A stretch of 56,843 nucleotides of DNA from JBMDXB01 sp048594975 (GCA_048594975.1 JBMDXQ010000109.1:1-56843); one strand, 5' to 3'; shown: positions 16,762 to 24,739, counted from the first letter of the stretch. The notes: generated by a model not told the origin, from the sequence alone. Numbers and translations are program-made.

Positions 16762-18798
16762 ATGAGGGCAGTCTGCTCGTTTGCGGCTGCGGTCGTCGTT
16801 TCGACGCTCGGTCTTGCGATCCCCGCGTTTGCCGATGACGGACGCTACATAGTCAAGTTCCACTCCGGCAGGGGCCAGGCGGCGCGAGCGGCCGTCCAGA
16901 CGGCTGGCGGCCGCATCGTCCTGGAGCTGGGGCCACAGGACGCGCTGGCCGTCGAGCTCCCGGCGCAGGCCGTCACCGCCCTGCGTGCGAACCCCAACGT
17001 CGAGTACCTCGAGGACGACCCTCGCCGGTACCCGTTGACCCAGACCACACCTTACGGAGTGAAGATGGTACAGGCAGACCTGCTCAGCGATGGGGCGGCC
17101 TCCAACCGCCTGGTCTGCATCATCGACTCCGGCTACTCGAGAAACCACGAAGACCTTGCCGCCGACTCGAGCGTGTCGGGGACGGCCGATTCCGGCACCG
17201 GCAACTGGTACATCGACACCTGCGGCCACGGCACGCACGTGGCGGGAACGGTATCGGCGCTCAACAACGATCGCGGCGTCGTCGGCGCTATGGGCGGCGG
17301 CAACATCAGGCTCCATATCGTCAAGGTGTTCGGTGACAACTGCTCCTGGACCTACAGCTCGAACCTGATTAGCGCGCTGAACGTGTGCCGCAATGCCGGC
17401 GCGAACGTGGTCAGCATGAGCCTCGGCTGCAATGGCACGTTCTGCCGGAGCACGACCGAGGAGAACGCGTTCAACAACGCCTATAACGCTGGCGTCCTGT
17501 CCGTCGCCGCCGCCGGCAACGCCGGGAATACCCAGATCTCGTATCCGGCCGGCTACGCGTCGGTCGTGTCCGTGGCCGCCGTGGATTCGGCCAAGGTGGC
17601 CGGCAGCTTTTCTCAGCGGAACAGCACTGTCGAACTGGCCGCTCCGGGCGTCGCCGTCCGCTCGACCGTCCCGATGGGCACGGGCGCCGACGAGAGCCTG
17701 ACCGTCGGGGGGACCGGTTACGAGGCGGTCGCCATGGACGGGTCGCCGAACACGTCCGCCACTGGTGCGCTGGTGGACTGCGGTCTCGGCACGTCGGTGT
17801 GTTCGGCGGCTGCAGGGAAAGTCTGTCTCATACAGCGTGGAACGAACTCCTTCGCCGAGAAGGTCCAGAACTGCCAGGCCGGCGGGGGTGTGGGCGCGGT
17901 CGTCTACAACAACGCGGCGGCGCTGTTCAGCGGCACGCTTGGCGGCGCCGTGACGACGATACCGTCGGTCGGCATCTCCGGCGTCGACGGCAGCTTCCTC
18001 GAGGCGAACCGCCTGGGTCAGAGCGCGACGGTCACGACCGGACCCGGCAACTACGCCTTTTTCGACGGGACCTCCATGGCCACGCCGCATGTCTCGGCAG
18101 TCGCAGCGCTGGTCTGGAGCTACAACACTGGCTGGACCAACGCCCAAATCCGCCAGGCGCTCCAGGCGACGGCGGAGGATCTCGGTAGCGCCGGGCGTGA
18201 CAGCACGTACGGCTACGGCCTCGTCCGCGCCAAGGCGGCGCTGTGCCACCTCGATCCGGGCAACGCCGCCTGCGGCGGCGGCGGTGGCGGCGGCAACGAG
18301 CCGCCCACCGCGTCGTTCACGTTCACGTGCACGGGTCTCGCCTGCAGCTTCAACGGTTCGGGCAGCAGCGACGGCGACGGGACGATCGCGAGCCATGCGT
18401 GGAACTTCGGCGACGGCACGACCGCCAGCGGTGTCACCGTGAGTCATACGTTCGCTGCGGGGGGCACTTACAGCGTGACCCTGACGGTGACCGACGACGA
18501 TGGCGCTGCCGACAGCGACACGCAGAGCGTGACCGTGACCAGCCCGCCGCAGGGCGACATTCTCCTCTCGGTCCTGGGTTACAAGGTGCGCGGTCAGCAG
18601 AAGGCGGATCTCTCGTGGAGCGGCGCGACGACTGCCGACGTCGACGTCTACCGTAACAGCGTGCTCCGAGCGACGACCGCCAACGATGGCGCCTTTACCG
18701 ACGACATCAACAGCCGCGGTGGCGGGACCTACACCTACAAGGTCTGCGAGGCCGGAAGCACCACGAAATGCTCAAACGAGGTGACGATCATCTTCTAG
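16762..18798 (+). CDS. Subtilisin-like (S8) secreted protease with PA and PKD domains
   Basis: A 678-residue protein starting at ATG 16762 behind CGGAGG. Order of parts: signal peptide (1-24); inhibitor-I9-like propeptide (about 28-92); S8 catalytic domain with D122 (IIDSGYS), H156 (CGHGTHVAG) and S438 (DGTSMATPH). A PA-type insert (about 320-425, AGKVCLIQRGTNSF) sits between the His and Ser. Then come a GGGGGGGNE hinge, a PKD domain (about 515-593, AWNFGDGT) and a C-terminal fibronectin-like module with two cysteines. It is an extracellular protease for protein breakdown. The PA insert and PKD domain may position the substrate. Confidence 0.93.
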   Translation: MRAVCSFAAAVVVSTLGLAIPAFADDGRYIVKFHSGRGQAARAAVQTAGGRIVLELGPQDALAVELPAQAVTALRANPNVEYLEDDPRRYPLTQTTPYGVKMVQADLLSDGAASNRLVCIIDSGYSRNHEDLAADSSVSGTADSGTGNWYIDTCGHGTHVAGTVSALNNDRGVVGAMGGGNIRLHIVKVFGDNCSWTYSSNLISALNVCRNAGANVVSMSLGCNGTFCRSTTEENAFNNAYNAGVLSVAAAGNAGNTQISYPAGYASVVSVAAVDSAKVAGSFSQRNSTVELAAPGVAVRSTVPMGTGADESLTVGGTGYEAVAMDGSPNTSATGALVDCGLGTSVCSAAAGKVCLIQRGTNSFAEKVQNCQAGGGVGAVVYNNAAALFSGTLGGAVTTIPSVGISGVDGSFLEANRLGQSATVTTGPGNYAFFDGTSMATPHVSAVAALVWSYNTGWTNAQIRQALQATAEDLGSAGRDSTYGYGLVRAKAALCHLDPGNAACGGGGGGGNEPPTASFTFTCTGLACSFNGSGSSDGDGTIASHAWNFGDGTTASGVTVSHTFAAGGTYSVTLTVTDDDGAADSDTQSVTVTSPPQGDILLSVLGYKVRGQQKADLSWSGATTADVDVYRNSVLRATTANDGAFTDDINSRGGGTYTYKVCEAGSTTKCSNEVTIIF

Positions 18799-18827
18799 CG
18801 GACAGCGTCACCGTTCCAGGCATGCGA

Positions 18828-18859
18828 GTGGGTCCGGCGGGCAGGCTCGCCGGACCCAC
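18828..18859. terminator. Strong hairpin after the subtilisin gene
   Basis: A perfect 12-bp stem (18828-18839 with 18848-18859, core GGGTCCGGCG/CGCCGGACCC) with an 8-base loop lies 30 bases after the protease stop, between convergent genes. There is no T-run, so termination is inferred from position and stem strength. Confidence 0.55.
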
Positions 18860-18956
18860 CCGGATTTGACCTCACCGCGCGCTTCCGCGACTCCATTCGG
18901 GAGCTGGCAGAGCCCACCGCGCCTTCCTGCCTCGTACCGACGGAGGCGTGGCCATT

Positions 18957-19427
18957 TCACAGCCTCTCCAGCGTGAACTGGCAGCGAGGATAACCCTGCG
19001 ATGCAGCCGCGGCCAGGATTGCGGCGGCCGTGTCCGCGAGGTCCGCCAGGTCGCGACTGGGCTGGGTGTCGTCGAGTGCACGTGCGACGTGCTCGAACAG
19101 CGTCATCGACGAGACCACCTTCATCGCATCGGTGCGGGAACCCATGAGCGTGTCGAGGCGCGCCTGGCGTTCATGAAGGTGATGGCGAACGCCTTCCGCC
19201 GCCTGGCGCAGGCGTGCGAGCAGGACCGGGTCGCGCAGGTAGGCCTCGGCCTCGCCGACTCCGTCCAGGCCATAACGCTCCGCGAGCGGCGACAGCCCCA
19301 GGCCCCGAAGCTGAGGGAACACGTACCAGATCCAGTGAGTCTGCTTCCTGCCCGCGCGGAGCTCGGCCAGGGCCGTCGCGAAGTCTGATTCGTGTGCCTG
19401 TTTGAAACGATCGAGATCGTAGGTCAT
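18957..19427 (-). CDS. DUF1810 family protein
   Basis: The 156-residue protein starts at ATG 19427 and matches DUF1810 in length and key words: DLDRFKQAH, ALAELRAGRKQTHWIWYVFPQLRGLG, a YLRDPVL segment and a final F-H-L pattern. The function of the family is unknown. It is cytoplasmic, with no signal or membrane segment. It converges on the subtilisin gene. Confidence 0.85.
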   Translation of the reverse strand: MTYDLDRFKQAHESDFATALAELRAGRKQTHWIWYVFPQLRGLGLSPLAERYGLDGVGEAEAYLRDPVLLARLRQAAEGVRHHLHERQARLDTLMGSRTDAMKVVSSMTLFEHVARALDDTQPSRDLADLADTAAAILAAAASQGYPRCQFTLERL

Positions 19428-19603
19428 TTCCCGGTCGGCTCGCCTTGTTCGACGCGCCACAGGGTTCTGCTCCCTTCACGGCGGAAAAGAGCAGAACAGT
19501 CGAGTCGGGGCGTCCATCCCGGACGCTGGCGGCTCGACGAGACTTTGCTGGCGGTATGCTGCCCGGGTGCCACACCGGGGTAAACGAGGACAGCGAACCC
19601 CAA

Positions 19604-19978
19604 TCAGGTCCTGTGAAACTGCTCGGGCCCGGCACGCCGGTCGACGAGCAGAAGCACGCCCGCAACCAGCGGCGGCAGCGCCATCGTCAACCAGACCATG
19701 ACGGTCGTGAACAGCGGAAAACGGCGGCCGAAGGTCAACGGGTAGGCGATCGCCACGAACAGCCCCTCGGCGATGAGCAGCGCGGCGCCCACGATCGGCC
19801 AGCGCCATGCGACGAGCGCCGTGACGACGAGGATGCCGCCGGGCACGATGATGTGGCCGATCGAGTTGAGGGCGCCCAGCCGTTCAGCGACCGCCGACGC
19901 GATGCCGAACCACAGCCAGAACGCGGTGACGAGCACGATCAGCGTCCACGCGAGGTGACGCATCCAGCGCGGAGACAT
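19604..19978 (-). CDS. Small four-helix membrane protein, unknown
   Basis: A 124-residue protein starting at ATG 19978 with four hydrophobic stretches: about 9-29 (LAWTLIVLVTAFWLWFGIAS), 41-60, 63-83 (IVGAALLIAEGLFVAIAYPL) and 92-112. It has a positively charged N-terminus (PRWMRH). No recognised family or motif. It lies at the left edge of the cassette region but has no attC-like site immediately after its stop. Confidence 0.6.
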   Translation of the reverse strand: MSPRWMRHLAWTLIVLVTAFWLWFGIASAVAERLGALNSIGHIIVPGGILVVTALVAWRWPIVGAALLIAEGLFVAIAYPLTFGRRFPLFTTVMVWLTMALPPLVAGVLLLVDRRAGPEQFHRT

Positions 19979-20449
19979 GGTGACGCGGCTTTCCGGGCCC
20001 TCGCCGGTACATTACGCCCAACCGGGTGCGAGGGCGCTCAGCCCGGGGTGAAGAATCGTGAGGATTCCGTGTCAGCGCGAGGGCCAGAGCGTTCCCTGGT
20101 CGCCCGCGGCGCTTGCCGGTCGCAGGTGATATCAGTCAGCGCGACGGGAGGCAAGTTCAATCGTCCCACTGCGTACCTGCGGCTGACCATTCGTGCACAC
20201 CGCGCAGGTAGATCGTAGCTGATTCCCTCCGCTCTCAGCTTGACGCTTTGCACGTCTTGCCGGAGCGAGCAGGAGCGTCGGTTTTGGATCGAACGCCCTT
20301 GCTGCGTGAGCACAGGCCATCGCTGATTGACGAGAAGCACGAGGGCCGTCCGAAAGCGGCAGAGGAAAAGCCCCAACGAAGGCTGTCGACATCAAATTGC
20401 CAAAGTTGAGCGCCTGCTATCGCGTACGGTTACGGTCCCTATCCCGTCG
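19979..20449. other. Stretch without a supported gene, left of the cassette array
   Basis: Nothing recognisable is coded here. An open minus-strand frame (20038-20376, 112 codons) has some protein-like stretches but no ribosome site, family match or clear end. It could be the remains of the last cassette of the array, since it lies directly downstream (minus strand) of attC site 1. Confidence 0.3.
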
Positions 20450-20523
20450 GTCTAACGGCTAGCGTTCACCAGCGGCCGCTCACGTTCGAACCTTCGGCCG
20501 CCTGGATGCAACGCGTGTTAGAC
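20450..20523 (-). other. attC site 1 (strong)
   Basis: This 74-base site has perfect ends GTCTAAC (20450-20456) and GTTAGAC (20517-20523). The arms pair as GCGTTCACCAG against GCGTTGCATCCAGG (reverse of the right arm), with the extra bases all in the right arm, and then CGGCCG against CGGCCG. Unpaired bases on one arm only are a hallmark of attC. It follows the small membrane gene ending at 20559. Confidence 0.85.
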
Positions 20524-20558
20524 CGCGTGATGATCTACCGGACGCGTCCAACCTCGTC

Positions 20559-20816
20559 TCAGTGTCCGGGCAAACGGCCACAGTCGGCACGTATGCGCGC
20601 CAGTTCGCGCGCGGACTGGGCCAGAAACACCAGAACACCAAGCACGCCAGTCGCGACCAGCACGGTCGCCGGGGCCTCAGAGAGCGAGTGGGTCAGCGCA
20701 GCTGCCAGATACGCAGCATTCGCTGCAAGGCTCAAGAAGAGCCACGAGACGTATTTCGGCAGTCTTCGAGCGATAGCCACGCGATTCAATGCATCCACAG
20801 CGTTCCTCCACGACAT
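20559..20816 (-). CDS. Small membrane protein in cassette
   Basis: An 85-residue product from ATG 20816 (MSWRNAVDAL). An upstream in-frame ATG at 20882 would add 22 residues that lie in a hairpin region. Two hydrophobic segments are visible: about 24-42 (WLFLSLAANAAYLAAAL) and 50-66 (PATVLVATGVLGVLVFLA). They are followed by a charged tail. No family is recognised. attC site 1 starts 36 bases after its stop, so it is the last clear cassette gene of the array. Confidence 0.5.
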   Translation of the reverse strand: MSWRNAVDALNRVAIARRLPKYVSWLFLSLAANAAYLAAALTHSLSEAPATVLVATGVLGVLVFLAQSARELARIRADCGRLPGH

Positions 20817-20835
20817 CGGTAATGGACGGCGCGCC

Positions 20836-20918
20836 TCACCAAGCACTCGGTGCCGCGACGACATCCCCGCGAATCCTGTCACAGGGTTCGACCGCGTCGG
20901 CTCCTACAGTGCTTACAC
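20836..20918 (-). other. Degenerate attC-like stem after the GNAT gene
   Basis: CACCAAGCACTCGGTGCCG on the left pairs imperfectly with CGTCGGCTCCTACAGTGCTT on the right. The ends are CACCAAG and CTTACAC rather than proper RYYYAAC/GTTRRRY. Its position between the GNAT remnant and the next gene is where an attC is expected, so it may be a decayed site. Confidence 0.3.
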
Positions 20919-20921
20919 CAC

Positions 20922-21327
20922 TGTCGCGAGCAGAGGCTTGCGAAACAGCGACGTCTCGACCCCGGCGGTACGATGACGCGGTAGCCATGTTTCTCCTGGA
21001 AACGCGGTGCCTTAAAGTCGAAGGTGCTCAGATACGCCACGTCGCAGGACTCGGCACGGGCCGCATCTTCAACCGCTCGGAGCAAGGCCGCGCCGTACCT
21101 GGGCGGCGGTGCGCCTCATCGACCCAGAGATGCTGAATGTACACGGCGTTCAAAAAGATCTCGCCGACCAGCCCGCCAAGCAAGGCCCCGGCATCGCTTC
21201 GGACGGCAGCACAACCGGTTTTCGATGGAAGCGGGCCGCTCGCTGCTTCATTGAAGGCTGGCAGGCGCCCCTCCAAGTTCGCTGATACTTCACCGAGGTT
21301 GTAATCTTCACTCGTGATAGGACGCAT
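20922..21327 (-). pseudogene. GNAT acetyltransferase, frameshifted cassette gene
   Basis: From ATG 21327 (MRPITSEDYNLGEV) the frame reads as the N-terminal half of a GNAT protein up to IQHLWVDEAHR. It then continues, one frame over (near 21098), with YGAALLRAVEDAARAESCDV, LSTFDFKAPRFQEKHGYRV and PPGSRR. A second shift near 20955 is needed to reach the expected end SLFRKPLLATVV before a TAA near 20922. Two frame changes mean it is probably inactive, unless they are sequence errors. Acetyltransferases are common integron cargo. The start lies 29 bases after attC site 2. Confidence 0.7.
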
Positions 21328-21355
21328 TATCTGCGGCGGTCCATTCAGTGGTCTG

Positions 21356-21423
21356 GCTAAACTGACGTTCCGGTCCAGCGGCGGGCCGTGCAGCGGACCG
21401 CGCGCTGCAACCGGTTGTTGGGC
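21356..21423 (-). other. attC site 2 (imperfect)
   Basis: The ends are GCTAAAC (21356-21362, two mismatches to the partner) and a proper GTTGGGC (21417-21423). The inner arms pair CGGTCC with GGACCG, and GTT words match nearer the ends, but the left arm is shorter. It lies directly upstream of the GNAT start. Confidence 0.5.
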
Positions 21424-21511
21424 TGCCATGTGTGAGGATTCCCATCTCTTCCTGAGGGGTCCCTCGGTCTCAGCTGCTTCCTAAGCGAGCGCGACTTGTT
21501 GCCACCGTTCG

Positions 21512-21655
21512 ACGTTCACACCCTTGATCGATGTCCACAAGGAAACGATCGATGTCTCGATCGCTGAGGGGCAGCGGGATGGAGACGTTCGCCACGACGT
21601 GGTCATCGCCAGCGACCTCGAGCCGCTGGACAAAGTCGTGCGCGCGGCGACGAAC
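21512..21655 (+). mobile_element. IS110-family transposase N-terminal fragment
   Basis: The plus strand reads LIDVHKETIDVSIAE, then GDVRHDVVIASDLEPLDKVV. This is the start of the DEDD catalytic domain of IS110-family transposases, including the first acidic residue in IDVHK. Only about 48 residues remain and the rest of the transposase is absent. Some IS110-family (IS1111-like) elements are known to insert into attC sites. The sequence just after the fragment, GCAACGGTTGTTGGC (21662-21676), resembles the end of attC site 2, which would fit such an insertion. Confidence 0.7.
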
Positions 21656-21775
21656 GCACAGGCAACGGTTGTTGGCGTGAGGAGGTCCGTCGCCAGCCGG
21701 ATCTGCGCGAGAGCCTGATCGTGATTGCGCGCTACGTTCGTGGCCGTGCCCTCTCCGTACAGCGAAGCCGGTGCC

Positions 21776-21867
21776 GTCTAACACTGGGGATAAGGCTGCG
21801 AAGCTGTGTCCGCGTCCAGTCGGACATCGCGGGCATGAGGCGGCACCTCTTGTTCGCTTTGTTCGGC
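21776..21867 (-). other. attC site 3
   Basis: A 92-base site with ends GTCTAAC (21776-21782) and GTTCGGC (21861-21867). The arms align over about 30 bases with mismatches (ATAAGGCTGC against ACAAGAGGTGCC; TGTCCGCG against TGCCCGCG), and there are more bases in the right arm. It begins 15 bases after the stop of the cupin gene. Confidence 0.6.
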
Positions 21868-21881
21868 GCCAGCTCAATCCG

Positions 21882-22346
21882 CTACTTGCCGGCCGCCGCC
21901 ACAGGCTTGAAATCGAACTTACCCTTTCCGTCCTGATAGAAGACACACTCACTACGAGGGCGGCAGCCACTGACGTGCACCCAGTTTGCGGGCATTCTGA
22001 CAACCGAGCCTGGACCGAAGTCCCTGGCAGACGACGCGTCCGCGCCGGTGTACCACACGCCGCTGATGATCACATTCGTCAGTTCGCTGCTGTGTGCGTG
22101 AAGCTGGTTGTCCGTACCGGCAGGAACCCTCCGCATCTGCGTGTATTGCCCCACTTTCGGATCCCCTGACAGGATGGCGAACTCCATTCCTGCCCGCTCG
22201 GGTAGGGCCGTCCACTTCAGCTCCGTGAACGACACCATCAGCGGCGCCGAGTTCTGCCCGGACGGCGAGGCCGATGCGATCGCCGCGCAAATGAGAGCCG
22301 CTCCGCCAAGGCTTCCGACCGCCCGCCTCCAGACTAGGCATTTCAT
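21882..22346 (-). CDS. Secreted cupin-like protein in cassette
   Basis: The 154-residue product is intact, starting at ATG 22346 behind a GGGGGAGGTC ribosome site. A signal peptide covers about residues 1-27 (GSLGGAALICAAIASASPSG). The mature part has cupin features: a beta-rich body, the metal-site type segment QLHAHSSELTNVIISGVWYTG, GPGSVVRMPANWVH and a closing FYQDGKGKFDFKPV. The function is unknown, though single-domain cupins of this kind often bind a metal and a small ligand. The stop is followed by attC site 3. Confidence 0.75.
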   Translation of the reverse strand: MKCLVWRRAVGSLGGAALICAAIASASPSGQNSAPLMVSFTELKWTALPERAGMEFAILSGDPKVGQYTQMRRVPAGTDNQLHAHSSELTNVIISGVWYTGADASSARDFGPGSVVRMPANWVHVSGCRPRSECVFYQDGKGKFDFKPVAAAGK

Positions 22347-22442
22347 CTCCGACCTCCCCCGGGCGTAGACGTTCCCCGACGCTCTCAGACACCAATCAGT
22401 ATCAGTCGGCCCGGCCACGGGCGCCAACGCAACTTCGTGTGC

Positions 22443-22537
22443 GCCGAACGCGATGCGGCTCACCCGCGGCGGCCGCCGGCAGTCCTTCCGATTACGTCGC
22501 TCTTGCGCCAGCCGCCGTCGGGTGCAGCGTGTTAGGC
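22443..22537 (-). other. attC site 4 (strong pairing)
   Basis: A 95-base site with ends GCCGAAC (22443-22449) and GTTAGGC (22531-22537). Arms: GCCGAACGCGATGC-ACCCG-GGCGGC pairs with the reverse of GCCGCCG-CGGGTGCAGCGTGTTAGGC. It follows, by 15 bases, the stop of the methyltransferase-like gene. Confidence 0.75.
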
Positions 22538-22552
22538 GGCGATGAAGATTGC

Positions 22553-23022
22553 TCATCGTGTCGGCCACCACAGACCCGCTTGCCGACAGTACGCCTCGTC
22601 CTCTTTCCCGAACGTCCGCCGCAGCGTGGGCTCTTCGTACAGCACGACGAACAGGTGCGTGAAAGGAACAGGGCGGCGTAACCAAGAAGCGACATCGAGT
22701 GATAGTAGAGCGCGGCACCGGGCGAGGACAAGGCCAGCCCCGGCATACATGGGGTTCCGGAGTCGACGATACGGACCCCGAACGACCAATCTACGAGGCG
22801 GATCGAACGGCGCGGGAGTCCCGCGACCGACGAACGCGACGCGAGTCTGCACGTGAGCGCGAGTGTCGCGCCGGCGGCTCCCACCAACATCCCGGCGACC
22901 TGCCACACGCCGATTTGAGGCCGGACAAGGCCGGTCGGGGACAGGATCCGCGCCGGCAGGAACATCAGTACGAGGCCGATAAAGAGCGCAGCATAGGTCA
23001 CCGCTCGAACAAGCACGAACAT
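22553..23022 (-). pseudogene. Isoprenylcysteine carboxyl methyltransferase-like, frameshifted
   Basis: The start ATG 23022 gives a membrane N-terminus (AALFIGLVLMFLPARIL, QVAGMLVGAAGA). The family core FVGRGTPAPFDPPRRLVVRG and RLRNPMYAGAGL follows in a second frame. GAALYYHSMSLLGYAALFL is back in the first, and THLFVVLYEEPTLRRTFG to the end is in the second. At least three frame changes (near 22860, 22720 and 22670) break it. Intact members are small integral-membrane methyltransferases. It is probably dead cargo. Confidence 0.7.
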
Positions 23023-23076
23023 GCCAGGCCTTCATCCCGCGAGGATGCCCAAAAAACCACCCCACGCGTCGTTGAG

Positions 23077-23155
23077 TGTCAACGCCCGCGGTTTAGCCGC
23101 GACGCGTCACCGATCCTTGACGCCCGCGCCGTCGGTTGCAGCCCGCTGGTTAGGG
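23077..23155 (-). other. attC-like site 5 (weak)
   Basis: The ends are TGTCAAC (23077-23083) and GTTAGGG (23149-23155), each with one mismatch to consensus. The inner arms pair in part: GGTTTAGCCGCGACGCG against the reverse of GCCGTCGGTTGCAGCC. It overlaps the last codons of the membrane protein gene, as cassette genes often do. Confidence 0.45.
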
Positions 23156-23502
23156 GCGGGATGACATGCCCTGCGGAGACCCCGGTAGCCTAAGAAAGTG
23201 AAAACAAAGATGACCACGAACGAAGGGAGGAGAAAGCGTTGGCCCCCGGGGAAAACGAACCACAACAGGACCACCAGTAATCCGATCGCCGTAAGGAAGA
23301 CGGGAGCTGCGAGGCGAGAGCGGCGCCACGTCAGGGCGCCGGCGGCGAGGTACGTGCAGCTCCACGCCAGGGCGAACAGCGCCGCGAGAGGGGAGGTATT
23401 TGCAGTCCTTGGCCAGGCCGCCCAGAATCCGGCGATCCCTGCAAGGCCTGCTGCGAGAAGCCCAGCCCCAAGCACGATGATTCCAAACGGCCTCCCGAGC
23501 AT
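23107..23502 (-). CDS. Four-helix membrane protein in cassette
   Basis: A 131-residue intact product from ATG 23502 behind GGGAGAG. Hydrophobic segments lie at about 6-27 (GIIVLGAGLLAAGLAGIAGFW), 38-56 (ALFALAWSCTYLAAGALT), 64-83 (VFLTAIGLLVVLLWFVF) and 91-108 (LPSFVVIFVFTFLGY). The last 20 residues, from HPAPNQRAA onward, are encoded by attC-like site 5. No family is recognised. Confidence 0.65.
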   Translation of the reverse strand: MLGRPFGIIVLGAGLLAAGLAGIAGFWAAWPRTANTSPLAALFALAWSCTYLAAGALTWRRSRLAAPVFLTAIGLLVVLLWFVFPGGQRFLLPSFVVIFVFTFLGYRGLRRACHPAPNQRAATDGAGVKDR

Positions 23503-23521
23503 CTCTCCCAACCCTCCCGTT

Positions 23522-23566
23522 GCCTCTAACGCTCGCGTGCGGCGGCGCGAGTGCGTCCGTTCAGGC
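23522..23566 (-). other. attC-like site 6 (short)
   Basis: GCCTCTAACG at the left and CGTTCAGGC at the right are near inverse copies, with CTCGCG/CGCGAG pairing inside. At 45 bases it is shorter than usual attC sites. The antitoxin stop codon lies in its right end. Confidence 0.4.
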
Positions 23567-23752
23567 CGAACTCCGTACCGCTCGAGCTGTATTGAGAACG
23601 CCTTTAAGCGCCTCGTGCACGGCCTGCTCAGTCGGCAATGCGTCGGACACCTCAGCCTCGATGAGAACGACGTTCGTGCCCTCGCGCGCCCGCCGCACAT
23701 ACTTGCCGCGAACGCCACCCTTCATCGAAGCGAAATCGAACTCAGTCCGCAT
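23561..23752 (-). CDS. BrnA-like antitoxin, cassette-borne
   Basis: A 63-residue product from ATG 23752, four bases after the toxin stop. It reads MRTEFDFASMKGGVRGKY, EGTNVVLIEAEVSDALPTE and AVHEALKGVLNTAR. These are the words of the antitoxin partner of BrnT-type toxins (BrnA-like/CopG-like small proteins). It should neutralise BrnT and repress the pair. The stop is in attC-like site 6. Confidence 0.75.
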   Translation of the reverse strand: MRTEFDFASMKGGVRGKYVRRAREGTNVVLIEAEVSDALPTEQAVHEALKGVLNTARAVRSSA

Positions 23753-23756
23753 GTCG

Positions 23757-24040
23757 TCACTTGGTGCTGGTCTCGTCCTCTTCATAGGACTTTCGCTCAC
23801 GCCGTGTGGCGGTTCTCGCACTGATAATCCGAATCGTATCGCGGGCCTCAGTGTGCGACACCACGAGGATTCGACCGGAGTGTGGATCCCGACGATCAGA
23901 AACCGCTGCTCGCCGGCCGAGTGATCCGGATCCGGAAAGGTCGCCGAGAGCGGGTCGTCGAACACCGTCGCAGCCTCGCGGAAATCGATGCCGTGCTTCT
24001 TGAGGTTCGCCGCCTTTTTCAGGTCCCACGTGAAGGTCAC
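23757..24040 (-). pseudogene. BrnT toxin, one frameshift
   Basis: ATG 24040 begins a typical BrnT: MTFTWDLKKAANLKKHGIDF, EAATVFDDPLSATFPDPDH, EQRFLIVGIH. The family's second half (SGRILVVSHTEARDTIRIIS and ATRRERKSYEE) continues in another frame, joined near 23878. BrnT is a ribonuclease toxin of the RelE-like fold. One indel would inactivate it, while the antitoxin remains intact. A sequencing error cannot be excluded. Confidence 0.75.
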
Positions 24041-24086
24041 TCGCCCAGTGTGTACCCGTTGTGTGGAATGCGCAGTGACCCGGGCT

Positions 24087-24210
24087 GCCTAACTCTAACG
24101 TTCGCGATAAGCCGCGCCACGCCGCGTCAGCATAGCACCAGCCGCGTGGGAACCCGCTGGCTGGCGCGAGCCGGCCGCGGGCGTCGGCTTCATCGCGTTG
24201 TTAGTCAGGC
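24087..24210 (-). other. attC site 7 (strong)
   Basis: Left GCCTAACTCTAACG, right CGTTGTTAGTCAGGC. The L-type arm CGCGATAAGCCGCGCC pairs with the reverse of the right arm, CGCGATGAAGCCGACGCC, which has two extra bases on the right side only. The same one-sided bulges occur in sites 1 and 8. It is about 124 bases long, with core ends CTCTAAC (24093) and GTTAGTC (24200). Confidence 0.8.
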
Positions 24211-24232
24211 CGATGGTGTCGACGAGGCCAGT

Positions 24233-24739
24233 TCATCCGATGGTCGTGCGCTGCTGGGCCGACGGGTTGGAACTCCTCGCCGGTCCAGAGGTACGCAGCA
24301 GGTGTCCCGCACGACGCACATCGTGTTGGGTCACCCGGTCGAACCGGATCAGCGAAGATGAGACGACTGTTGATGCGATATTCAACCCATTGCTCGTCTG
24401 AAGAAGCTGCCGCGAAAGCCGGCCGCTCTCGGCATCGATGACCGCGACCATTTGGCACGGAGCTCCGCAGCCCCACATGACGAGCGTGAAGCGACCCGCG
24501 AAGTTCGGACCGCCCCGCGCGCCTTCGCGTAGACGAGTTCTGAACGTACGCCCGTACGGCGCACTTCGCAACTGAACGGGAGCGGGCACCCCGTCAAATC
24601 GTTCTGCAGTCGCGCAGTCTTCGAACCGAAGACTGGACGTCGACTCCTTGGGCGTCTCTTGCCACGGCAGCCCCGCCACAAACGCGGCAGTCACAAGCAG
24701 ACCGGACACCATCAGGATCGCGGTCAGGACTCGATTCAT
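24233..24739 (-). pseudogene. Exported protein, frameshifted cassette gene
   Basis: From ATG 24739 comes a signal or anchor (LTAILMVSGLLVTAAFVAGL), then a body with FAGRFTLVMWGCGAPCQMVAVIDAES and SRQLLQTSNG. The expected continuation (VEYRINSRLIFADPVRPGD, ASCGTPAAYLWTGEEFQPVG) is found one frame over from about 24390. The first frame runs on with unlike sequence to a stop at 24233. I recognise it only as a recurrent exported protein type with paired cysteines. attC site 7 follows. Confidence 0.6.

Noticed and set aside
16600..18447. Minus-strand frame of 615 codons opposite the subtilisin gene
   Set aside because: No recognisable motif. The opposite strand encodes a complete S8 protease with catalytic triad.
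20038..20376. A 112-codon minus-strand gene left of attC site 1
   Set aside because: No ribosome site, no family resemblance, and another overlapping frame looks equally plausible. It is kept only as a possible remnant.
20405..20411. GTTGAGC as a further attC end with CCCCAAC at about 20371
   Set aside because: The two ends match the core consensus loosely but the sequence between them does not pair, so no attC fold is supported.
23050..23110. ACGCGTCG...CGACGCGT palindrome as a separate element
   Set aside because: It overlaps attC-like site 5 and the end of the membrane protein gene. It is too imperfect to call an independent feature.
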